Source: Gallionellales bacterium GWA2_54_124
Lineage (GTDB): Bacteria; Pseudomonadota; Gammaproteobacteria; Burkholderiales; Gallionellaceae
Direction: 5' to 3'
Assembly (NCBI GenBank): GCA_001801025.1
Contig: MGWO01000007.1
Span: 1,153,576-1,217,575, forward strand
Length of the DNA stretch: 64,000 nt
The position numbers and the translations under genes were made by a program. Under the pieces are notes generated by a model that saw only the letters and a program-made list of their open reading frames with translations, was not told the DNA's origin and did not search any database. Below are positions 57,223 through 64,000 of this stretch, one piece after another (within the stretch, counting starts at the first letter, position 1; every line of letters begins with the position of its first letter).

Positions 57223-60200
57223 GCAGTTTGCGCGGCATGGCGGAAGCAAAACTTAGCAAACAGGCATCCGAACCGTCCTGTCGTTCCTCTGAAGAATTAC
57301 TGCACGAGTTGCGGGTATACCAGATCGAACTTGAAATGCAGAATGAAACACTGCGTCAAAGCCAGATTGAGCTTGAGGAGTCGCGTGACCGTTACCGTGA
57401 CTTGTACGATTTTTCACCGGTGGCCTACCTGTCGCTTAATGCATCGGGCATGATCGTAGAAATCAACCATAACGGCGCCCTGTTGTTAGGGATGGAGCGC
57501 AGCCGGCTCTATAAGCGTAATTTTGCGCAATTTGTCAGTCGCGAAGACAGCCTGCTCTGGCATAGGTGTCTCTCCGATATACTGAGTAATCTCAGTACAT
57601 TTCATGGCGAGTTTCGTTTACAGCGTTGTGATGGCTCCCTCATTTATGCCGGCTTGCACATCCTGCGTGCTGACAAAGGTGAAAAATTCATCCGGATCGT
57701 CCTCAATGATATTACCGAACGAAAAAATGCGGAACTTGAGCTAAGAGCAAAAGATATCAAGTTGCGGGGACTGTTCGAGTTGTCGCCGCTAGGTATTGCG
57801 CTGACGGACAAAACGGGCCGGTATATCGAATTCAATCAGTCTTTTATTGATATTACCGGCTATTCAAAAGAAGAACTGATATCCCTTGACTACTGGGAAT
57901 TGACCCCTGAACGCTATGCGGCGCAGGAGGCTTGTCAGCTCGATTCCCTGCAATCTACCGGACGATACGGTCCTTACGAAAAAGAATACATCCGCAAAGA
58001 TGGCAGCCTGGTTCCACTGCGGCTGAACGGTATGCTGACGACGGGAGCCGATGGGCAGGAGTATATCTGGTCTATCGTAGAAGACATCACTGAACAGTTG
58101 CAAACGGCGGCGGCATTGCAGACAAGTGAAGCGCGATTCCGCCAGATGGCACAGGCAGTCGAGGAGGTGTTCTGGATGATGTCGCCGGACGGGAAAAACA
58201 TACAGTACATCAGCCCGGCCTTTGAAAAAATATGGGGAATCAGCTGTGAGCAATTGTATGCTCAACCCGATCTCTGTACCCTGATGGCGCATCCGGATGA
58301 CAGAGCGAAGGTCGGCAGAGCCATCTCAAATCTGGCACGGGGTGTTAATTTCGACATCGAATATCGCATCATCAGACCTGATGGCGTAGTGCGCTGGATC
58401 AGTGACCGCGGTTATGTAATCCGCGACGCATCTGGCCATGTCGTTAGCAGCACAGGGGTTTCTTCGGACATCACACAAAAGAAACTGATTGAGTTAAATC
58501 TGCAGATTTCCGATGAAAAATTGCGCAACTCGGCTCAGATGCTCGAAGCGATCGTTGAACATATTCCCGTGATGGTCTTTGTTAAACGCGCCAGCGATTT
58601 AACTATTGAGTTGTTCAATCGCGCAGGCGAAGCGTTACTGGGCTATGACCGCAGCGCGTTGCTGGGCCGGGGGAATTACGATCTCTGGTCGCAAGAGCAG
58701 GGCGATTTTTTTACAGCGACAGACCGTGAGGTGTTAGCTTCCAGCGAAGTTAAGGAAATCGCCAAAGAGCAGATTACCATCGCAGGCGGCGAAATTCGCT
58801 ATCTGCACACATGGAAAATCGCCTTGCGCGACAAGCGCGGACAAGCTACCCATTTGCTGGGTATTTCAATGGATATCACCGAACGTGAACGCGCTGAAAA
58901 ACAGCTGCGCGACTCAGAAGAAAAAATGCGCGCCATTGTCGAAGGGGCACTCGACGGCATTGTGTTGCTGGATCCGGAAACTTTGCAGTTCGGCAGCGCC
59001 AATCCGGCATTTTGCACGATGACCGGATACACTCAGCAGGAAATTGACCGGCTGAACATGCGTGATATCCATCGTAAGGAGGATTTACCCGGGATTGCAG
59101 CGCAGCTCGAACGGCATATTAAAGGCGAACAACTTTTAAGCACTGATATTCCCGTCAAGCGACAGGATGGCTCGGTGTTTTTTGTCGATATCAAATCGGC
59201 GCAAGTGGTGCTAGGCGGCAAGCGCTATCTGGTCGGCATCTTCCGCGATATCACCGAACGCCGCGAGGCCGATGCCCAGCTGATGATGAGTGCACGCCGC
59301 CATCAGTTGCTGTTCGAGCATTCGCGCGATGCCTTGATGACACTGTCCGTACCCTCATTTCAATTCACTAGCGCTAATTGCTCGACGCTGAGCTTATTTT
59401 CGGCAAATAATCTGGCGGATTTTATTGCGCTAAGCCCATGGGATGTCTCTCCAGAGCGTCAGCCGGACGGCACACTGTCAAGCGAAAAAGCCTTAGTCCG
59501 GGTGCAGCAGGCGCTCGAATCAGGGCTCAGCAGCTTTGAATGGCAGCACAGGCGGCTGGACGGTACGCTGTTTACCGCCGACGTCTTGTTGACTCGCATG
59601 CAACTCGGTGACGAGTTGTTTTTGCAAGCCACCGTCAGGGATATCACGCTTGCGAAATTAAGAGAGAGGGAACTCAAGGAATACCAGCAACTGCTGCGCG
59701 AGCTGGCAGCGCAGGGGGTCGCATCACGCGAAGCTGAACTCAAACATATCGCGCGTGAAGTGCACGATGAACTCGGCCAGTTACTGACTGCATTGCGCAT
59801 GGATATTTCGCTGGTACGTATCCAGTTCGCAGATCATATTCCGCTATTGATGCCCAAAATTCAGGGCATGCTGACCCTGGTCGACAAGGCGATACAGGGC
59901 GCACGCGATGTCACCCGTAATTTGCATCCACCGGCGCTTGATATGGGTATTGTGCCTGCGACACTCTGGCTTCAGGATGAATTGACGTCGCGCAGTCACA
60001 TCAAGTGCACTTTACATGTGATCAAAGAACCGCCGCTTATTGAGGACGCGCTGACGCTGACACTATTCCGGATTATGCAAGAATCAATCACCAACATCAT
60101 GCGCCATGCCCATGCCAGTGAGGTGAAAATCACGATCGATTACAACCCTGAATCTATTTATATTGAGATTTCAGATAATGGAGCAGGATTTGATGCGAAC

Positions 60201-60362
60201 CTAGTACCATCGAAAAAATCCTTCGGCCTGATGGGCATGAAAGAGCGCGCGCTGGCTGTCAGCGGCAAGGTTGAAATCAACAGCCAACCCGGACTGGGTA
60301 CCGTTGTCGCAGTTCATATTCCATTATTTCTAAAACACATTGGGAGAAGAGTGAATGATTAA
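57219..60362 (+). CDS. Multi-PAS sensor histidine kinase (NarX/DegS type)
   Basis: The 1047-residue kinase has a repeated N-terminal helix, about six PAS/PAC modules (about residues 60-830), a HisKA_3 dimerisation helix with phospho-acceptor His in IAREVHDELGQLLTALRMD (about residue 851) and a HATPase domain ending near 1043 (DNGAGFD, KSFGLMGMKERA). The start is GTG 57219, overlapping the previous stop. No membrane segments are visible, so it senses from the cytoplasm. It should phosphorylate the regulator next to it. Confidence 0.94.
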   Translation: MSSLRGMAEAKLSKQASEPSCRSSEELLHELRVYQIELEMQNETLRQSQIELEESRDRYRDLYDFSPVAYLSLNASGMIVEINHNGALLLGMERSRLYKRNFAQFVSREDSLLWHRCLSDILSNLSTFHGEFRLQRCDGSLIYAGLHILRADKGEKFIRIVLNDITERKNAELELRAKDIKLRGLFELSPLGIALTDKTGRYIEFNQSFIDITGYSKEELISLDYWELTPERYAAQEACQLDSLQSTGRYGPYEKEYIRKDGSLVPLRLNGMLTTGADGQEYIWSIVEDITEQLQTAAALQTSEARFRQMAQAVEEVFWMMSPDGKNIQYISPAFEKIWGISCEQLYAQPDLCTLMAHPDDRAKVGRAISNLARGVNFDIEYRIIRPDGVVRWISDRGYVIRDASGHVVSSTGVSSDITQKKLIELNLQISDEKLRNSAQMLEAIVEHIPVMVFVKRASDLTIELFNRAGEALLGYDRSALLGRGNYDLWSQEQGDFFTATDREVLASSEVKEIAKEQITIAGGEIRYLHTWKIALRDKRGQATHLLGISMDITERERAEKQLRDSEEKMRAIVEGALDGIVLLDPETLQFGSANPAFCTMTGYTQQEIDRLNMRDIHRKEDLPGIAAQLERHIKGEQLLSTDIPVKRQDGSVFFVDIKSAQVVLGGKRYLVGIFRDITERREADAQLMMSARRHQLLFEHSRDALMTLSVPSFQFTSANCSTLSLFSANNLADFIALSPWDVSPERQPDGTLSSEKALVRVQQALESGLSSFEWQHRRLDGTLFTADVLLTRMQLGDELFLQATVRDITLAKLRERELKEYQQLLRELAAQGVASREAELKHIAREVHDELGQLLTALRMDISLVRIQFADHIPLLMPKIQGMLTLVDKAIQGARDVTRNLHPPALDMGIVPATLWLQDELTSRSHIKCTLHVIKEPPLIEDALTLTLFRIMQESITNIMRHAHASEVKITIDYNPESIYIEISDNGAGFDANLVPSKKSFGLMGMKERALAVSGKVEINSQPGLGTVVAVHIPLFLKHIGRRVND

Positions 60363-60993
60363 ACTGTTAATTGCTGACGACCATGCCATCGTGCGCGAAG
60401 GCATTAAAAAGATACTGGCGCTGGCCCCGGACATTCAAGTCGAAGCTGAGGCTGTCAATGCAATTGAAGTAATGAAACAATTAGATGACGGCGTAACGAT
60501 CGATGTGCTGCTGCTTGATCTTAGTATGCCGGGCGTGACGGGGATGTCGTTGGTTATGCAGATCAGGGCGCAATATCCGGCATTCCCGATACTGATATTC
60601 AGCATGCACAATGAAGCTCAGGTCGCATCCCGTGCGATCAGGGCAGGTGCTGCCGGTTTTATCGCCAAGGACAGCGATCCGGAAATCCTGCTCGAAGCGA
60701 TACGCAGGGTGGCGGCCGGCCGAAACTATATTGATCCGGCGCTGGCAGAGGAAATGGCATTCGATGCCTTGATGCCCCCTAAATCCGCGCCGCACGCGAT
60801 ACTGTCCAGCCGGGAACTGGAAATTTTTGCACTGTTGGTCGCGGGAAAACGCGTCAACGACATTGCCTGTATCCTCAATATCAGCAACAAAACCGTCAGC
60901 ACCCACAAACTGAATCTGACCGCAAAAATGAAACTGCACAGCACGGCTGATCTGGTTCACTATGCCCTAGAACACAAACTGTTCGCACAGTAA
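60355..60993 (+). CDS. NarL/FixJ-family response regulator
   Basis: The 212-residue protein has a receiver domain (IKLLIADDHAIVREG; phospho-Asp in VLLLDLSMPG, about residue 54; Lys in GFIAKDSD) and a C-terminal LuxR-type helix-turn-helix (LSSRELEIFALLVAGKRVNDIACILNISNKTVSTHK). It overlaps the kinase gene by eight bases and is its evident partner. Confidence 0.95.
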   Translation: MIKLLIADDHAIVREGIKKILALAPDIQVEAEAVNAIEVMKQLDDGVTIDVLLLDLSMPGVTGMSLVMQIRAQYPAFPILIFSMHNEAQVASRAIRAGAAGFIAKDSDPEILLEAIRRVAAGRNYIDPALAEEMAFDALMPPKSAPHAILSSRELEIFALLVAGKRVNDIACILNISNKTVSTHKLNLTAKMKLHSTADLVHYALEHKLFAQ

Positions 60994-61193
60994 TTTTTTA
61001 TTATCAGCCGGCTGTCCCCTGCCTTTCCCTCTCATCTAATTAAATTCCACCCCGTTATTAGGGATTTTCTGTCACCGCCTCAGGTTCATCGGATGCCAAA
61101 ATCAGCATCGCCCGATGGTGGAGGATGAGGACAATCAGCATAATCCTTCCTGTCGAAATAGTTAAACAGCAATTGATCCGGGGGGGCCGCCTG

Positions 61194-61472
61194 ATGCACA
61201 AATATAAAAAAACAAGTACGACACTGTTTGTTTTGAAGGTCATGCGACGCATGAAACAAATGCAGTCGGAACTTGAAGAACACCGTTATTACTTAGAACG
61301 CAATGTCGATCTTAAAACCTTACATCTGACACGGCGTATCGATTTACTCGAATCTTGCAATACCAACTTGTGCGGGAAGCTTGCGATCACCAAAAAAGAA
61401 TTGGCGGCGCTGACTGAGGGTAGCCCGGTAAAACTTCAGCTATTCAACAACGATGTCCAGCGCGTTGCCTGA
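61194..61472 (+). CDS. Small coiled-coil protein of unknown function
   Basis: The 92-residue product (MHKYKKTSTTLFVLKVMRR) has a basic start and a long charged helix (MKQMQSELEEHRYYLERNVDLKTLHL). I do not recognise the family. ATG 61194 is chosen because a G-rich site lies at 61178-61187; an upstream GTG-less frame is open to 61125 without support. It stands between the response regulator and the SAP-domain gene. Confidence 0.55.
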   Translation: MHKYKKTSTTLFVLKVMRRMKQMQSELEEHRYYLERNVDLKTLHLTRRIDLLESCNTNLCGKLAITKKELAALTEGSPVKLQLFNNDVQRVA

Positions 61473-61507
61473 TGCGTTGCAACACAAATTAACACGAGGG
61501 GGATGTT

Positions 61508-61711
61508 ATGCAAATAGCAGAAATTCGCACGATCGCCAAAGCACAGGGTCTCTCGACTGCAAGGCGTTCAAAGAAAGATCTGGTTCAATCCATCCAATCG
61601 GCCGAAGGCAACTTTTCCTGCTACGCGACCGCCGCCAGCGGCGTGTGCGATCAGAAAGACTGCCTGTGGCGTGATGACTGTTTTTTTGACGCAGCTAAAC
61701 TAGGAGAATGA
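61508..61711 (+). CDS. SAP-domain mini-protein with a Cys-rich tail
   Basis: The 67-residue protein starts with a SAP-like helical pair (IAEIRTIAKAQGLSTARRSKKDLVQSIQ), as in DNA- or RNA-binding SAP domains. It ends with a Cys pattern (CYATAASGVCDQKDCLWRDDCF) that could bind metal. GGGGGATGTT precedes ATG 61508. It precedes hsp20 and overlaps it only outside the chosen hsp20 start, so both are likely one stress operon. Confidence 0.8.
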   Translation: MQIAEIRTIAKAQGLSTARRSKKDLVQSIQSAEGNFSCYATAASGVCDQKDCLWRDDCFFDAAKLGE

Positions 61712-61713
61712 AG

Positions 61714-62151
61714 ATGAATCTTGTTAAATGGAATCCGTTCAGGGAACTCGAAGACGTCAGCAACCGGCTCAACACGCTGTTCGGCAGGTTGCCGGTTGAG
61801 CAGGGGCAATTGACGCTGGCCGACTGGCAACCGGTCGTCGATATCAGCGAAACCGATAACGCCTATCTGATTAAGGCTGAAATCCCGGACGTTGAAAAAA
61901 AGGATGTCAAAGTGTCCGTTCATGACGACATGCTGACGCTCTCCGGTGAGCGGCGTCAGGAAAAGGAAGAGAATAACAAGAAGTTCCATCGTATAGAACG
62001 CTCGTATGGTAGTTTTTCACGCAGTTTTCGGCTGCCGCCGGATACGGATGGCAGTACGGTTAGCGCCGAGTTTAACAACGGCATGCTGAACGTCACTCTG
62101 CCTAAATCCAAACAAATCGCGAGCCGTTCTATCGACGTCAATATCGCGTAG
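61714..62151 (+). CDS. Hsp20/alpha-crystallin small heat-shock protein
   Basis: The 145-residue chaperone starts NLVKWNPFRELEDVSNRLN. The alpha-crystallin domain (about residues 40-130) contains WQPVVDISETDNAYLIKAEIPDV, GERRQEKEE and the conserved GMLNVTLPK (about residues 125-133). ATG 61714 is preferred over 61708 because AGGAGA is then spaced correctly. Confidence 0.96.
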   Translation: MNLVKWNPFRELEDVSNRLNTLFGRLPVEQGQLTLADWQPVVDISETDNAYLIKAEIPDVEKKDVKVSVHDDMLTLSGERRQEKEENNKKFHRIERSYGSFSRSFRLPPDTDGSTVSAEFNNGMLNVTLPKSKQIASRSIDVNIA

Positions 62152-62253
62152 CGGTACCTTGCCCCTTTCCGCTGCCGGGGGGCTGTGGAAGGGGGGCTCC
62201 AAGGTGGGTGAGTCGTCACAAAATCAATTTTTTAATCGCAAGAGGAGCTGCAA

Positions 62254-62460
62254 ATGGCAACAGGTACGGTGAAGTGGTTTAACGACGAAAAGGGGTTTGG
62301 TTTTATTTCTCCTGATGATGGTGGCGACGATCTGTTCGCGCATTTCTCTGCCATCAATATCAGCGGTTTTAAGTCGCTCAAGGAAGGACAGAAAATCAGT
62401 TTTGACGTGGCACAAGGCCCAAAGGGACGGCAAGCATCCAATATTCAAATCGTTCACTGA
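62254..62460 (+). CDS. Cold-shock domain protein (CspA family)
   Basis: The 68-residue RNA/DNA chaperone has [31 protein letters not shown], with both RNP motifs (KGFGFI and LFAHF). AGAGGAG precedes ATG 62254. A G-rich hairpin follows (62472-62497). Cold-shock proteins melt RNA structures and help translation at low temperature or under stress. Confidence 0.97.
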   Translation: MATGTVKWFNDEKGFGFISPDDGGDDLFAHFSAINISGFKSLKEGQKISFDVAQGPKGRQASNIQIVH

Positions 62461-62471
62461 TAAAATACTGA

Positions 62472-62497
62472 TTTCCCCTGCGTAATGCAGGGGGAAA
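62472..62497 (+). promoter_or_regulatory. Hairpin covering the ribosome site of the next gene
   Basis: TTTCCCCTGC (62472-62481) pairs with GCAGGGGGAAA (62487-62497) with a one-base bulge and a GTAAT loop. The G-rich arm contains the AGGGGG ribosome site of the kinase gene starting at 62505. It may terminate csp transcription or block translation of the kinase. There is no T-run after it. Confidence 0.5.
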
Positions 62498-62504
62498 AGC
62501 CACC

Positions 62505-63743
62505 ATGATAGAAAGACAAGAACGCGCACTGGTCAGACGTCGAACGGATGGCGCTCTACTCGAACTGCGCGAGGAAAAAGCGCAGGCCGAGCGTGCTAAT
62601 CATGAAAAAAGTCGCTTTTTAGCAGTAGCAAGTCACGATCTGCGCCAACCCATCCATGCACTCGGTCTGTATATAGACGAGCTGCGTCGCAAAATTTTGG
62701 ATCAGGAGCAGCAGCAACTGCTCGGTAAAGTTGAACATTCCATTGATTCCATCACCCGGCTGATAAATGCCTTGCTGGATATCTCACGGCTGGATGCCGG
62801 TGTCGTCTCAGCTCAAAAACAGCCCTGTCATTTATCCGAGTTGCTCGAACGCATCGCAGCGGGTTTTCAACAGGAGGCGGCCTGCCGGAACATCCGTCTG
62901 GTCGTGCATCCCATCGAAGGTTATGTTAACAGCGATCCTGTGCTACTCGAGCGCATCATCACGAATCTACTGAGCAACGCGCTGCGCTACACGCCTGAAC
63001 ACGGCACGGTGCTGCTTGCCTGCCGTCTGCGCGGCAGGCAGATTTTGCTCGAAATACGGGACAACGGGATCGGGATAGAGAAAGTTTTCCAGTCAAAAAT
63101 ATTTCGTGAATTCATACAGTTAAATCAGAATACTGAACAGGGGCTGGGGCTGGGGCTGGCGATCGTTAAGCGGCTGGCCGATTTGCTGGGACATCCCTTG
63201 ATGTTGCGCTCAGCTCGCAATCGGGGGGCGAATTTTAGCATGTTGTTAGAACGGGCCAGTCGCCCTGAACAGGCCGGTCTGGCAGAACCTGCGCCGGGTC
63301 ATCTGAATGGCATGCGACTCCTGATTGTCGATCACGACGCGCAAATGCTGGCGAGTACCGGGATGATGCTGAAAGCCTGGGGGTGTGAAGTGACAGCCGC
63401 CTCCTCATTGAAAGCGGTACAGCGACATTTAATGGCGGGTTTGCGCTGGGATTTAGTGATCAGCGACGATCAGGGTAAGGGCGCTGGAAGGCTCAATGTT
63501 ATTCAAACCGTCCGGCGTTATCAGGGAGAATCTACGCCATGCATCCGGATTAGCACCGATAGTCTAGCGCAGGATGAAGATGCACTGGTTTTACTCAAAC
63601 CTGTCAAACCCGCTAAGCTAAGATCGCTGATACAGTTTTGCTGTAGCAGGCACGAACAACCGCTAGCCAAATCACGGCCGCTTGTAGTACCCTTGAGCGA
63701 AGTTCGGCCTGTTGCGCCGTGTTTAATGAAGGGTAGAGATTGA
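62505..63743 (+). CDS. Hybrid histidine kinase with receiver domain
   Basis: The 412-residue protein has a short N-terminal helix, a HisKA domain with the phospho-acceptor His in VASHDLRQPIHALG (about residue 44), a HATPase (about 140-255: RDNGIGIEK, GLGLGLAIVKRLADL) and a C-terminal receiver (about 270-390: LLIVDHDAQML, phospho-Asp likely in DLVISDDQ, Lys in LLKPVKP). No sensor domain is present, so it may respond to a partner. It overlaps the next gene by four bases (TTGA). Confidence 0.9.
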   Translation: MIERQERALVRRRTDGALLELREEKAQAERANHEKSRFLAVASHDLRQPIHALGLYIDELRRKILDQEQQQLLGKVEHSIDSITRLINALLDISRLDAGVVSAQKQPCHLSELLERIAAGFQQEAACRNIRLVVHPIEGYVNSDPVLLERIITNLLSNALRYTPEHGTVLLACRLRGRQILLEIRDNGIGIEKVFQSKIFREFIQLNQNTEQGLGLGLAIVKRLADLLGHPLMLRSARNRGANFSMLLERASRPEQAGLAEPAPGHLNGMRLLIVDHDAQMLASTGMMLKAWGCEVTAASSLKAVQRHLMAGLRWDLVISDDQGKGAGRLNVIQTVRRYQGESTPCIRISTDSLAQDEDALVLLKPVKPAKLRSLIQFCCSRHEQPLAKSRPLVVPLSEVRPVAPCLMKGRD

Positions 63744-64000
63744 AGCAAACATCGGAAAATCTGGTCGAAGTCAGCAACCTGCATTTTGCTTTCGGCAACA
63801 ACAAGGTGCTCAAAGGCATCAATCTGAATATTCATCGCGGTAAAGTGGTCGCGATTTTAGGCGTAAGCGGTTGCGGCAAGAGCACGCTGCTGCATCATTT
63901 TGGCGGGCAACTCAAGCCTGACACTGGCAGCGTCAAGTTTGAGGGACGGGTCATACACGAACTGGATAATACCGACCTGTATGCAGTGCGCCGTGAGATG
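63740..64000 (+). CDS. mlaF: MlaF-like phospholipid ABC ATPase (partial)
   Basis: The reading frame starts with TTG 63740, preceded by GGGTAGAGA, and is open to the window end. The 87 visible residues include Walker A GVSGCGKSTLLHHFGGQLKP and the MlaF-like LVEVSNLHFAFGNNKVLKGI. MlaF is the ATPase of the Mla system that moves phospholipids between membranes. The end lies outside the window. Confidence 0.8.
   Translation, partial: MKQTSENLVEVSNLHFAFGNNKVLKGINLNIHRGKVVAILGVSGCGKSTLLHHFGGQLKPDTGSVKFEGRVIHELDNTDLYAVRREM

Noticed and set aside
1..64000. CRISPR arrays
   Set aside because: No regularly spaced repeats of 23-40 bp were found; the only tandem arrays have a 7-bp period without spacers.

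Overview
The window looks like the chromosome of a betaproteobacterium. The housekeeping order ndk-rlmN-pilF-rodZ-ispG-hisS-yfgM-bamB-der is typical of that class. The signalling-rich, nitrate-using gene content would fit Nitrosomonadales/Gallionellaceae, but the genus is inference and was not tested against a database.

Region 1 (about 1-19,535) is a continuous nitrogen-oxyanion block, all on the + strand. It starts with the tail of an unidentified gene and the ANTAR antiterminator NasT. A textbook sigma-54 promoter, an ANTAR-type RNA hairpin and a terminator then precede nrtA-cynS-nrtB-nrtC, an ABC importer of nitrate/cyanate type with a cyanase gene inside it, and a small MoaD/ThiS-like protein. 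Assimilatory nirB-nirD-nasA follows, then periplasmic napA-napB, then a nearly complete molybdenum cofactor set (moaA, moaC, moaD, moaE, mobB, mobA, moeA, mogA) and a TSUP-family exporter. Together they import nitrate or cyanate, reduce nitrate in the cytoplasm (to ammonium) and in the periplasm (to nitrite), and build the cofactor both reductases need.

Region 2 (about 19,540-25,400) is a decayed accessory segment. It holds three toxin-antitoxin pairs (BrnT/BrnA, ParE/ParD, HigB/HigA), gene scraps (WD40, lipase-like, IS3 transposase), a tyrosine integrase broken by three in-frame amber codons, and the 3' half of a tRNA-His gene followed by its terminator. The tRNA piece looks like the right attachment site of an integrated element. 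No intact tRNA-His is seen to the left, so the element may once have included Region 1.

Region 3 (about 25,467-44,365) is mostly core genome: a GIY-YIG-like protein, an RpfE-type protein, an MscS channel with a cyclic-nucleotide domain, accA, tilS, a Sel1-repeat protein, then ndk to der, a hypothetical gene and a phosphohexomutase. Two arrays of 7-bp tandem repeats sit just before hisS and der.

Region 4 (about 44,561-53,057) has an Old Yellow Enzyme, two YceI proteins, a cytochrome b561 and a pirin on the - strand, a divergent LysR regulator, and a PatZ-like acyltransferase followed by a class II HDAC-family deacylase.

Region 5 (about 53,192-64,000) is signalling and stress. A translationally coupled operon encodes a CheB-CheR-PAS protein, a PAS-GGDEF cyclase, a multi-PAS histidine kinase and a NarL-type regulator. 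A coiled-coil protein, a SAP-domain protein, Hsp20, a cold-shock protein and a hybrid kinase follow, and the window ends inside an mlaF-like ABC ATPase gene.
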